A stretch of DNA of 64,000 nucleotides from Anticarsia gemmatalis (taxonomy: Eukaryota > Arthropoda > Insecta > Lepidoptera > Erebidae), in NCBI RefSeq assembly GCF_050436995.1, contig NC_134763.1:868001-932000 (forward strand), given 5' to 3'. Numbering within the stretch: position 1 is the stretch's first letter; the number at the start of each line of letters is the position of its first letter. Under the pieces are notes generated by a model. That model was given only the letters and a program-made list of their open reading frames with translations. It did no database searches and was not told the DNA's origin. Made by a program: the position numbers and the translations under genes. Of the stretch, positions 12,701 to 24,600 are shown one piece after another.

Positions 12701-15700
12701 GGAATCAGACTAAGAAAGCTCTGAATCCATAGCGAGTCTTCGTAAAATTGTAAAGAGCTTGTTTTGAAATAATAATAATAAAAAATACATTACAACAGGT
12801 TCTTTTATGCCAACCTCATTTGACGCGATCTACAACAGCTTTTAATTAATTTTCGTGATCTAAATTGCAATTCAGCTAACCAGATTTTGCCTCATTCCTC
12901 CAGGAAGGTAGACACCCACATCCACGCGGCATCTTGCATGAACCAGAAGCACCTGCTGCGCTTCATCAAGCGCACTCTTCGTCAGAACCCCAAGGAGGTG
13001 GTGGCCATCACCGACGGCGTGCCCACTGCGCTCAAGACTGTCTTCGAAGACATGCAGCTCGATGCTTATGATCTTAATGTGGATATACTGGATGTTCATG
13101 CGGTATGACTGCTTTTTAACTAACTTTGTAAGAAGGAGGCTTTTAAGTTGTCGGCATGTTGTTATATAAATAGGAAATTAGGGATTTTTTCGGTAAATAA
13201 GTAGTAATTCGTAAGAAAAGTGATTGATAATAAGTTAATTTAAGTAAGTAAGTAGAATTGGTAAAGAAGCACGCAGTTGACGATTTAGTAGTAGTGTATT
13301 GCGATGTATAGTTTTGGTTATTATTAAATTGAATGTGACTATTCGGAATATTTCAATTATGGAATGTTTTCTATGGGGATACAATAGATGGCTTGCCGCT
13401 TAGAGATGTTTCACTGAACGTCTACATGTTTCGATTGGCTTGATTTTAAACATTGCTTTACGCACAAAAAATACAAAGTATCACTTGTTTATTTCGTCAC
13501 TTGCGTTTCTTTTATATTCTTGAACGTATAAAAGCACTTATTGATTTAAGGTCTCATTATCCAGGATCGCAACACATTCCACCGGTTCGACAGGTTCAAC
13601 GCGAAATACAATCCCGTGGGTGAAAGCAGATTGAGGGAGGTGTTCCTCAAGACTGATAACTTTATGAACGGGAAATATTTTGCGCAGATTATCAAGGTAT
13701 TGTAATATTCCATCCTTATTGGTTATAGCTTAGAATATTAGGATAGAGCAAGAGATTTTGACTGACTCTGTGAAGTAAATGGACGTGTATATGACTGCTG
13801 GTCGCGAGGTCTCGGGTTCGATCTTCGTTTAAACAAAAAGCTATGGGTGTGTCCTAAATACTGGTGCAATATCTCAATATTAGGTACCCCAGAAATTGGT
13901 ATCGTGCCCGTTTTACATTTGCTAACAGCTGCTCCATATTATTTTCTTTACACCGCTGCCTCTACCATTGGGTATAACAGACGTAATGTTAAACAATATA
14001 ATTAATTTACAAAAATAAAAATACAATATAATTAATTTCTAAAGTCCTACCCTCTTATTCATAAAAAATATATGAAGTTATGAAAGGCTTATAAAGACTT
14101 TTGTTTTCTTTCACTCAGCTAAATGAAAAGGATAAAACATATTATAGTAGTTGCATTACCCAAAATAGGTTTATAGTGTGTTCATGAATAAGAGGCTTAG
14201 TTTTTATGTACTCCTGTTATCCATCAGGAAGTAATGAGTGACCTGGAGGAGAACAAGTACACGTACGCGGAGCCTCGCATCTCGATCTACTGCAAGAGCC
14301 CGGAGGAGTGGAACAAGCTGGCCACGTGGGCGCTGCTCAACGACGTCTACTCGCCGCACGTCATGTGGCTGGTGCAAGTGCCCAGGCTTTAGTGAGTCTG
14401 AGTAGACTAGATAGTCCTTGGGCGGCTTTAACAAATTAGGTATTAAATGAATCAGTCAGTCTAACAGAATGAGGGAGTGTGGATAGAAGAAAAGAAATAA
14501 GATGGGAAAATAATGGTTAGAAATGATTGTATTGCAGCAAAAACCTAACTTAGATGATGTCATAATTGATTACAGATAGCACTCATGACTGATCGCGGTA
14601 AACTCAACAACACTCAGGAATTTCATAAACAGTCCGATTGTAACTACTGCTGGCTATAATTCGTTATATGGCTACGGCATTCTATACATTTGCACGGTCC
14701 ATCTAGAAAATGAAATTTTTCTTCTTAGTGATATCTACCGCTTCAAGAAGTTGATGAAGAACTTCCAAGAGTTCCTGAGCAACCTGTTCGACCCGCTGTT
14801 TGAAGCGTCCGTCAACCCCAGCATGAACCCTGAACTAAACAAGTTTCTTGCGGTAAACTCTTCATATTTATCTAGGGACAGTAGGGACAGAAAAACATAT
14901 ACAGGGTGTCCCAGAACTCAATGTCAATGAGAAAGGACCAATTTTTAAATGCCCATAATTTACAAACTGTATAATTTTTTTTGTGTGGTGGTTACAATCA
15001 TTCCTTATACCCTGTTTCGCTTTAACGTTGAGTTTTGGGACACCCTGTACATTGAGAGAATTCTGACAAGCGTTCTCAGTAATTTTGGTCATTTAAATAT
15101 AATATTCGCCATATTAAGATATTTGTATTACCCTTTTTTGGATTTACAGTTTACACCCATTTCCCCATGATTTAATTTGTGGTTCTTATGATAATAATAT
15201 AAATAGATTTTTTCCGGTTGTTGTAAAGTTGATTTTATCCGTGCTGTCTCTTTGTTTAACTTTGTACTGTAAAACATATTTGTACCATTCTCTTCCAGCA
15301 CGTGATAGGCTTCGACAGCGTGGACGATGAATCAAAGCCGGAAAATCCGCTGCTGACTGAGAACACGAGGACTCCCGAGGAGTGGGACGATGAGGAGAAT
15401 CCTCCGTACGCCTACTACCTCTACTATATGTACGCCAACATGACTGTGCTCAACCAGATCAGAAAGTAAGTCACATTTTAAATACAACTTAAGTTTTGCA
15501 TTAGAAAAGCTCTGATATCAACTCTTCTCACGACAACATCTCACGCACCCTTTACTCACTAAACTGGCAAATAACAGGTTTTCATGGCTACGGCAAGTGT
15601 AAACTGTGCTGGAATGTCAAGGTAATCAAAAGTAAAATTTTATAGTCAGCTCTGACTTGACAAACATAATAATGTTATTGATTGTAGAGTGCCTTGTACT

Positions 15701-17679
15701 CTACCCTCAACAAAGAACAAATAACAATGTCTCAGAACTGCTGATACTTATCTGTTGTCTGCAGGGAGCAAGGTCTGAACACGTTTGTGCTGCGTCCTCA
15801 CTGCGGCGAGGCGGGACCAGCGTCGCACATGAGTAGCGGGTTTCTACTCTCACAGAACATATCTCACGGCCTCATGCTCAGAAAGGTAATTCAGGCAAAT
15901 ATTTATAGTAAATACACAATGCAGTTGTGGTTTGCGCGTTTGTCTTTCGCACACGGGTAAGAAAAAGCAACCCTAGCCTATTTCAAATACTTTGTGTGAA
16001 ATTAACGAAATAAAGGATATTTTGAACTTGCATGAATGGGGCTAATCGTTATGAAGCCTGGGCACTTTAAACATTTTCTTATGGTCTTTCCCTTATCCGC
16101 AGTCGCCGCTGCTCCAGTACCTGTTCTACCTGGCGCAGATCTACATCGCCATGTCCCCTCTGTCCAACAACTCTTTGTTCCTGAGCTACCACCGCAACCC
16201 GCTGCCGGACTACTTCGCCAGGGGACTGAGGGTCACGCTCAGCACTGATGATCCATTGCAGTTTCATTTTACTAAGGTTTATTTATCTCTACTACAAATT
16301 ATTTTTAATTTTGAAACAAGTTTATTTAGTACTTTCACATTGTGAGCCAGCAACTCACGTTTTGATAGGTATAAGAATACGTGTGTAAAATTACATTAAA
16401 TATTCATGAGCATTCACAATCTTTCATCCAATAAAATATGTGAGACTACCTTTGTAAGAAATCAATTTGTTGCTTATTTGATACTTTAGAATGTACTTAG
16501 GCCATTATAATATACATAATTATAATAATGGTTTCACTAAAGAGGATTTTTTTCAAAAATATATTATTTACATGAATTAATGCACATATTTACAGGAGCC
16601 GCTGATGGAGGAGTACAGTATTGCGGCACAGGCGTGGAAGTTGAGCTCGTGTGACATGTGCGAGCTCGCCAAGAACTCCGTCATCATGTCTGGATTCTCG
16701 CACGAAGTAAGTCCACTCGCATTAACCGCAATGTATAGTCACATTTCATCAATATCATTTTGTGTTGATTACGCCGATAACAAACATGCCATGGTTACAT
16801 CGTGAATCTGGTAAAAGGATCGTTCCGATGTTTGGCGAAAAGAACGGACGTATACTGGAGGCCTACGGGTGCGTTCCCACTGAAGTAGATATATTATGGC
16901 CTGTACAGAGTGGAGTGAACTGCCACCAATTCTAGTGCTAAAATTCTTTATTCCATGACGGTGGAAACAGAGCAATTACTCGATTGACAGCTGGCTTCGC
17001 TCTGCCAAGCATTTTAGTGGACTAACGCAAGAGCTCGAAATTGAACAAAACTTAAGCAGCTTTCTATAATTAACTAATATACATAGCGTACAGTTCCCTC
17101 AAGCACTTTGTCTGTGGTCTAGTTGAAGGAGCGCTGGCTGGGCACGACGTACCTGCGCGAGGGTCCGGACAGCAACGACATCACGCGCACCAACGTGCCC
17201 GACGTACGGGTCTCCTTCCGATACGAGACGCTACGAGACGAACTTGAGAACTTGTTTATGGTAACATTAAGACGTTATAAACCCTTGAATTTTGAAAAAG
17301 AAATAGCCAGTGTCCTTTTCAGGTAGTTAACTATTGGTCCGTATATGTTCATTTTGTCCTTTATTAGGTAACTATCACTTTGTAATTTTTTTATTAAAGC
17401 GTTTCATGTGAAAATGGACAGATGAATATTAAATGAATGCAATGTTGAAACGCAACGTAGATTTAGACGTTGGTGCTGTAATTGCCAGTATCACGGCTTA
17501 TTATAAGTGTTGGATAACCTATCCATTTATGACAGCAAAAGTATAAAAAAATATGTTTAAATTCCTTCTGATAAGTTAAACGATACTCTCTCTCTCTCTA
17601 CCTCAGAAGTGGTACTTATATGATGTTATTTTTTTATTTTTAGGCACCAACACAGACTGGCGGAACGGATTTACAATAA
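9795..17679 (+). CDS. AMPD2: AMP deaminase, copy B (tandem paralogue; first exon or exons not identified)
   Basis: Exons: 9795-9942, 10326-10518, 10993-11055, 11782-11977, 12329-12454, 12904-13102, 13565-13696, 14228-14391, 14729-14852, 15299-15465, 15765-15885, 16103-16276, 16596-16706, 17123-17260, 17644-17679 (TAA). Phases agree throughout. It deaminates AMP to IMP in the cytosol. Landmarks in order: NVPFQRVSVTG and VPLEDLVRSA (regulatory N-terminal part), KSYCYRRLSYL, the metal-binding KVDTHIHAASCMNQKHLLRF, HRFDRFNAKYNP, QIIKEVMSDLEENKY, MWLVQVPRL, GFDSVDDESKPEN, LRPHCGEAGP, MSPLSNNSLF, and TLSTDDPLQFHFTK with the catalytic Asp pair. It ends APTQTGGTDLQ. I saw no broken catalytic motif. 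Relative to copy A it is more diverged in the ASHMSSGFLLSQ stretch. The 63-base exon 10993-11055 keeps phase and may be alternative. The N-terminal exon upstream of 9795 was not found. Confidence 0.93.
11073..11110 (+). pseudogene. U2 snRNA 5'-end fragment
   Basis: ATCGCTTCTCGTCCTTTTGG followed by CTAAGATCAAAGTGTAGT matches the first 38 bases of U2 snRNA with one change (GGCC to GTCC in the 5' stem). The match stops before the branch-point recognition region. It lies 17 bases after the donor of the 63-base exon of copy B. This is a truncated retro-copy or the head of a chimeric retroelement, not a working U2 gene. Confidence 0.8.
14048..14200 (-). mobile_element. MITE with ACCCTCTTATT ends
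   Basis: Its ends read CCCTCTTATTCATAA and TTCATGAATAAGAGG. The inner blocks ATATATGAAGTTATGA and AATAGGTTTATAGTGTG match the 38650-38800 element in reverse orientation. It lies in intron 7 of AMP deaminase copy B and ends 27 bases before the next exon, covering the usual branch-point zone. Confidence 0.7.
14900..15049. mobile_element. Mariner-type MITE, 150 bp
   Basis: Terminal inverted repeats TACAGGGTGTCCCAGAACTC at 14900 and its near-exact complement GAGTTTTGGGACACCCTGTA at the right end, with TA at both borders. No coding capacity. It lies in intron 9 of copy B. The TA target and CAGGGTGTCCC ends are typical of the Tc1/mariner group. Confidence 0.8.
15979..16030 (+). mobile_element. 3'-end fragment of the LINE family seen in XRN2 intron 1
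   Basis: TTTCAAATACTTTGTGTGAA and ACGAAATAAAGGATATTTTG repeat the 3' end of the LINE at 32360-32403 almost base for base, followed by a decayed GAACTTG tail. It is a severely 5'-truncated insertion in intron 11 of AMP deaminase copy B. Confidence 0.75.
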
Positions 17680-18243
17680 CCACGTGCTCAAAATCACCGT
17701 CAATAGTTAAATGAAACGTAAAATATATTTAATTCGTTTATTTACAAGTGAAATAACAAATATATGTAAATAATTACTAGTAAATAATAACAACTATGTA
17801 CAATTGGTACTTTTATTTACAAATTTTGCTAATACAGGAATTACTTTGAGATGGCAACACCGAATGTCTTCCGGGTGTTGCCATTTAAAAATAATTCAAC
17901 TATGAAGTAATTGGTGCCGCTGAAACCACTGTAACCACGAAATAACTAACACAAGAGGAAGGGGCATGTGGGCGTAGCGCACGTGCCATATGAAGTATGT
18001 CTAGCTAAACCTACCCTAGTACTAACCTAAGAGATGACACTAAAAGCACGTAGATAGAATTCAGACATAAAGCCCAAAGTTTTAGTGCAAAATACGACTC
18101 TAATGTCATTGAAATATGGCTGTTAATTTAAATTTGTAATAGTCGTTTATTCCTTAGTGTCCTTAATTTCATCGACTGAGTTTGGCGACCCCAATCTTTA
18201 ATGAAATAGTATGACATGTCCTTTCCTCTCGTGTTAGTTATTA

Positions 18244-18493
18244 CTAGCTGACCCGCGCAACTTCGCTTGCGTCACATAAGAGAGAATGGGTCAAAATTTT
18301 ACCCGTTTTTGTAACCTTTTTTATTGCTACTCTGCTCCTATGAGTCGTAGCGTAATGATATATAGCCTATAGCCTTCCTCGATAAATGGACTATCTAACA
18401 CTGAAAGAATTTTTCAATCGGACCAGTAGTTCCTGAGATTAGCGCGTTCAAACAAACAAACAAACAAACAAACAAACAAACTCTTAGTATAGA
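18244..18493 (-). mobile_element. Non-autonomous Helitron-like element, copy 1
   Basis: Read on the minus strand it starts TCTATACTAA and ends with the hairpin CGCAAGCGAAGTTGCG, then CGGGTCAGCTAG. The 5' TC, a hairpin shortly before a CTRR end, and insertion between A and T without target duplication are the hallmarks of Helitrons. It carries an (AAAC)n run and lacks about 15 bases after the 5' end. Confidence 0.8.
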
Positions 18494-18500
18494 TTATATT

Positions 18501-18608
18501 GGCCGCCTTTACACATACACTCTATCGCACGTTCTTAGGAGCGGTTCGCTTGCGATTTTCTTCGATTGTTATTTCACGAGCGATAGAGCGTGTGAATAAA
18601 GGCACCTA
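18501..18608. mobile_element. MITE with GCCTTTACACAYACWCTMTATCG-type ends
   Basis: GCCTTTACACATACACTCTA at the left and the complement of CTATCGCTCG/GATAGAGCGTGTGAATAAAGGC at the right form imperfect inverted ends. A second member lies at 22113-22330. Confidence 0.6.
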
Positions 18609-18685
18609 TTCCGTGCGTAAGATGCTCTTTTGTGTTCTAAGTATACACATACTCTTTACATAATTTAAGCTAAGACTTAATTTTT

Positions 18686-21600
18686 CTAAAAGCCTGTGAC
18701 GCTTTTAATCGCCTTCTCCTCATCGTATGGCGACATCTGCTGGTAGGAATGGAACTCCATTGTGAAGGTGGCCAGCCCGGAGGACAGCGAGCGAAGAGTT
18801 GACGAGTAGCCCAGCAGCTCTGATAGCGGGGCGAGGCAGTCTATCACCTGGGAATGATAACAGTCGTTAAGATATGTCAAAGGCTTCAAGTGGCTTGAAT
18901 AACTTTGATGCTAGGTTGACCACTAACTATACCATAAATTATAACAGATACATAATATTATATAAGAGTATCATGTCTATTATACCCGAAGGTGTAGATG
19001 TGTTTGAAATACACTCACGTTACGCCATTAACAATGTAAGTTCCATGTAATAACAGGGACAAGCTTATTAAATCCACAGTTATGCTGATGTAGATCAAAG
19101 CTTCGTTACCCTAGTTATCTTTCACTTATTCACAAGCTATATTGGCCCTTAGAAATTAACAATGATGTAAGCAATGTTATCTGTTATCTCCGTGTTTCGG
19201 AAGGCACGTTAAATTGTGAGTTCCGGCTGTCATTTTCAAAAATCTTTGACAGTTGTTAACAGTAGTCATAAGCTTAATAGTCTGACAACCAGTCTTACCG
19301 AAGGGTATCGTGTTATAACCCAGGTAACTGGGTTATGGAGGTCAGGTAGGCAGTCGCTCCCAGTAAAATACTGTAGTATTGAAATAGATTGATTTTTTTG
19401 AGGATAATTACCTTGTTCTGGTGTCGCACATGTATATGTTGTATGATGGTGCGGCGGCGCGCCAGGTCGGCCAGCACGCGCGAGGAGTGCGACTCCGGAG
19501 ACACCACCTCCAGGCTCATCACCGGCTCCAGCAGCATCGACTCGGATGCCTCGAACACCTGGATAGTATAGTAGTATAATTTATGATTAAGTAATTAAGT
19601 TTTGGTGGTCGAATGTTTCAGAAAATAAACAATTTTTGGGACAAAACCAAATACTAATATTATAAATGCGAAAGTAACTCTGTCTGTCTGTCTGTTACTC
19701 GTTACTGTTACTGAAAAATAGTTGATTTTCAGTCTTGAGTCACTTTGGTTATTCGTTTTCTTGTTGTCCATATATTATTTGTAACTCTTAGCATACTGAC
19801 GTTGCTTTCGATTTTTTTAGTCACTGATATTCGTTGAATGCTCAATACAATTTATTTCCGAGTAATCAGTAAAGTATGTCAAATTGGGTACGAACCTTTC
19901 GTAAGCACTGCGCTACACCTGCTGTAACCACTGAGTCAGAGGTGCCTCGTCCGATCTCGAACCAGTGTAGTGTCACTTGTACATCTACTACCTGCAGGAA
20001 CAAGATATAATTAATAAACATCGAAGTTCATATCCACTCGTCAATTTAGACACGAGTAGAACATCGCATCTTTTTTTGATCATTTATAACGTAGAAAATA
20101 TAATAATTATGATAAACAAAAACCCATTACTGCCCCACTGCTGGGCAAGGGTCTCCTCCTGTAATGAGGGAGAGGTTAGGCTTAGAGTCCACCACGCATA
20201 CCAATTGCATAGGTACCTTCAAGAACTGTTCTAAAGAACTCTTTGGCAAGCAAGGTTGCATCACGATGTTTTCCTTCACCGTAGGAACAAGTGATAATTA
20301 TTTCTAATACACACATAACTTGGAAAAGTCATTGGTGTATTCCTTCAGGTTCGAACCTGCGACTACTTGCATGGGAGGTACTAACTTATACAACTCGGCT
20401 ATCACTGCTACGTAGAAAATATAATCAAATAGATATTATTACTGTATTAAGATAAGTTAGATACGTACGGGGCATCCAAGTTTAGGTCCGTGCATGATGG
20501 CGGTGCTGACGCCTTGTTTGATAGCAGACAGATGTCGCGGGTGTAAGTGAGACAGGTTGGCAGCACTGTCGCCGCTCTTGTCCAACCTGTTGCATAACAT
20601 TATTTACATAATTGTTCATTTGAATATTAAAGTAAATTCTAAGAGACAGTTTCGCAGCTTATGAATAAATGTCAGATAACCTAATAGAAATAGTGAACGT
20701 GATACAATAGATAACGTAGACAGTAAATGTATGAAAATTACTGTATAAAGTCCATCACGGTCCTGTTTGACAAGATGTATGGTTGTGAATGAGGCAAGGA
20801 AAGTTTGTCAGTATCAAGTGGCATTCTTTGATCTCTGCCTACCCCTAAGGGAAAATGTTTAATATTATGTATGTATAATACAACATACAATCACATCTTT
20901 GTTCTATGAGGTAAGGCAGAGACCAAAGAACGCCACTTGGTACTATATAACAAACTTCCCTTGCCTCATTCACATCCACACATCTTGTCATACAAGACTA
21001 TACTCTTTAAAATATAGCTTGATTAAAATGACAGTTCTAAGCAAAACAGAGCACACAACTTTGTAGTGACGTCTAACGAGTATTACAAATTGAAACACGA
21101 AAAATCTGTCTTGTCTAGCATTATAACTATTTTTTAAATACAGATCCTCAATTAGAAATCAGAATAATTCAATACAATCAGCCTTTAAACTAAAAATCAG
21201 TACTATTTTCTTTAGTTTTAAAAATAAACCTAATAATTTTCAACCTCTCTACAAGGCTACGTCATGTTGCAAAAATTTTAGTGAGGAGACACAATAGATA
21301 AGAGTAAATCATCTGATTAATCGTTAATCGCGAAGTACACTTTGATACTATTCGTGACCAAGAATTAATAATTAATCTCCAAGATTGTTCCAGCGATTCT
21401 GATGATAGCGATGAGGATGATACTGATTTAGGATGCGCACTATTAACTGCGCATCCTATATTACTATCATCTTCATCCCTATCATCAGAATTGCACCATT
21501 AACCGAATAAATTAATTTTATTTAACTTTAATTTCATTGTTTTATTTAATTGATCGTAATTAATACTAAACTAGGAGAGGTCTCCGTGCGGTGTTAAAAG

Positions 21601-24600
21601 TAGGGCTGGTCGTCCTATACGAATTTGCTTAAACAATAAGATTTACAACAACAATTCGTAAAAAACTAATTCAAAAATAATTGAATCGAATATAATTATT
21701 TTAGATTCGATTTTTTCGCTATCGATTTTGATCAATACTTCTACAACCCTAGTCAAAACAGTTTGACATCTGTCATTCTAATCAAGCTATATTTTAAAGA
21801 CTATAGTAAGTATTATATAATACAACTTACTTCAATATCTTATCATGCGGCACTCCCTTCACGTTCTTGGCCGACATGGTGATCTTGCAGAACTGCCTGT
21901 TGCCGCCCATCTTCCTGTCCACGAGCTGCGTGTGCCGCGCGGCTCCGAGCAGCGCCTCGCGGTAGGCTATCTGCAGCGGACCTAGTTCTACATCGATCTT
22001 GTACTCGCGGATTATACGCTCTTTTATTATGTCTAGATGTAACTCGCCCATGCCTAGAAAGGTAGATAAATAATAAGCAAGATAACTCGCACTATATAAC
22101 TTAGTGTGATAGTAGCCACCTTTACACACACACACACTCTAATCGTGCATGAAACAACAATCGCGCGTGAAAGAGCGCGCGGACAAGGGGAAGGAATGAC
22201 CACGCGCCGCGCTCATCTGTCCGAGCCCGCGAAGAAAATCGCTCTCTCAGAGCGCGCTGCTTTCCCGCGCGTTATCCTGTATGTTCCTAAGAACGTGCGA
22301 TAAAGTGTATGTGTGTAAAGGCAACTTTTAGAATTGCGTGGCAGGTTACAGAATGCAATCTGCTACACATACATACATAATATCAAGCCTTTTCCTCATA
22401 GGGGTAGGCAGAGCAAAACATTTAATTTGAGAGCCTTGTAAGGTGTAAGGTTTGCTATACACACGTTCGGTTCGGCCATATTTACCGAACAACAAAACCG
22501 ACTCGACTCACATATGTGGTTTTGCCGCCCGGCAAACATAAGGTTAACGGCTGGCGGTAGTATACAAAACCCAGAATTTAGAACATCAGTGAAGGTGGTA
22601 GAAGCTGACGGCGTCCCGTTTTATACAGCTTTTAGTAAGTAATGTAGATAAATTGTGTATGTCAAGGCTCTATACTAAGCTGCCGAGACTATAGTGGCAG
22701 TATGGCCAGGTATATAATATGTATACATACCAGCGAGTACCATCTGCCCGCTGTCCGGGTCGGTGGTGACCCTGAGGCTGGGGTCCTCTCGCTGCAGCTC
22801 GGCCAGCGCCGCCTCCAGCGCCGTCTGCTGAGACACGCTCGGAGGCTCGATGGAGCATAGGAATACTGGCTCCGGGATTGTGGTACCTGAGTTATAAAAA
22901 AATAATGCATAAATATCTTATCTTATACCTATAGCGTCACATAACAGAGAATGGGTCAAAATTTTCCCCGTTTTTGTAACATTTTTCACTGGTACTCTGC
23001 TCCTATTGGTAGTAGCGTGATGATATATAGCCTATAGCCTTCCTCGATAAATGGGCTATCTATCACTGAAAGAATTTTTCAAATCGGACCAGTAGTTACC
23101 GAGATTAGCGCGGTCAAACAAACAAACAAACAATCAAAAAATCCAAAAAATTAAACAATAAAAAAATCAAACAAACAAACTCTTCAGCTTTATAATATTA
23201 GTATAGATTGCCACGAAGTGGAAGCCACAAGATGGTCGGCGGCGAAGAGGAAGGCCCAAACGGAGATGGCGGGATGACCTAGATGCGTTCCTGGATGGAT
23301 GGCCAGACGCAACAATCGGTCGACGGGATTGGAAACTCATGGGAGAGGCCTTTGCTCAGCAGTGTGATATAAAAACAGGCTAATAAAAAAAATCTTATGA
23401 TGAAACTAATGCATAATTTATCCATTAATGTCCCACTGCTGGGCAAAGGTCTCCTGCTGTAATGAGGGAGGGGTTAGGCCTTGAATTCACCACGCTGACT
23501 AAGTGCAGGTTGGGGACTTTGCATACCTTCAAGATAAGAACTGTTCTAAAAAACTCTCAGGCATGCAAGGTTGCAACACGATGTTTTCCTTCACCGTTGG
23601 CAGAAGTGATAATTATTTCTAATACACACATAACTTCGAAGTCATTAGTGTGCCTCGGGTTCGAACCTGCAACTGCTTGTGTTGGCTGGATCCAGCTTCT
23701 ACCACTAGGCTATCACTGCATACTAAAAAGCACATCATATCATATCATCACATAAAAAAAAATGAAAACTAAGAAGTCTTACCAATGCCTAAAAGTACAT
23801 CAGCTAACTCCTCATTACTCGGTTCAGTCTCCATGGCTTGCAGCCTCTGCCGGGCGCTGGGCAGCATCAGCTGGTCCTTGGCGCCAGGTTCCTGCAGCCA
23901 CTTGGCCAGGTGAGTCTTGGCGCGGGTGGCGGCTGCCTGCGTGGACGTCACCAGGTCTCCTGTCATGGTCCCCTGGGGAATACTGCGGTGGTTATTGCAA
24001 GCTGATGATATTAAGGTGTAATTTTGAATAGTTGACTACCTCCGTGGCGCAATGGTTAAGGTCGCCACGCCGCTACCATGGCGTCGGTAGGTCGTGGGAT
24101 CGATTCCCACACAGGACAATTATTTGTGCGATCCAAAAACAATTGTTCAGTTCCGCGGGGACTTTTACAAACACACAAACAAGGGACACAAAGCACGAAC
24201 AGACCCGAAACAATTATTTGTGGATCGCACAAATAATTAATTGCTTCGTGTGGGAATCGAACCCACGACCTCCCGACGCAACGGTATTGGCGTGGTGACC
24301 TAAACCACTGCACCAAGAATTCTGAAGAAAGACATGAATAGTTTTTTTCACACAATTTGTTCTAAAAATCTAGTGCTATATAAAATGTTTACCTTCAAGG
24401 AGCTGACGACGGCGATGTTCCCCGCGGTGACCTTCTCGACAGGCTTGTATTCATCAGCCAGAGCCACGTATAACGCACCGATCTGTTACATAACATATAG
24501 GATATTAGTTTCCTTGTAACCCATTACTGTCCCACTGCTGGGAAAGGGTCTCCTCACAAACGAAGGAGGGGTTAGGCCTTGAGTCCACCACGCTGGCCAA

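Larger units (their letters stand above)
17680..18685. other. Spacer between convergent AMP deaminase B and GFM2 genes
   Basis: This roughly 1-kb tail-to-tail spacer should hold both 3' untranslated regions. No canonical AATAAA stands out just after the copy B stop. It contains a Helitron-like element (18244-18493) and a MITE (18501-18608). Confidence 0.7.

Noticed and set aside
21600..21756. Possible hAT-type MITE (TAGGGCTGG-like end and CAACCCTAG end)
   Set aside because: Terminal match is too short and no target duplication could be confirmed by eye.
22139..22303. Arg-rich open frame in GFM2 intron 9
   Set aside because: It lies within the GC-rich interior of a MITE and shows no recognisable domain.
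24040..24125. A functional tRNA gene
   Set aside because: A and B boxes are present but the cloverleaf is poor and the sequence recurs as a dispersed inverted pair, so it is a SINE head.
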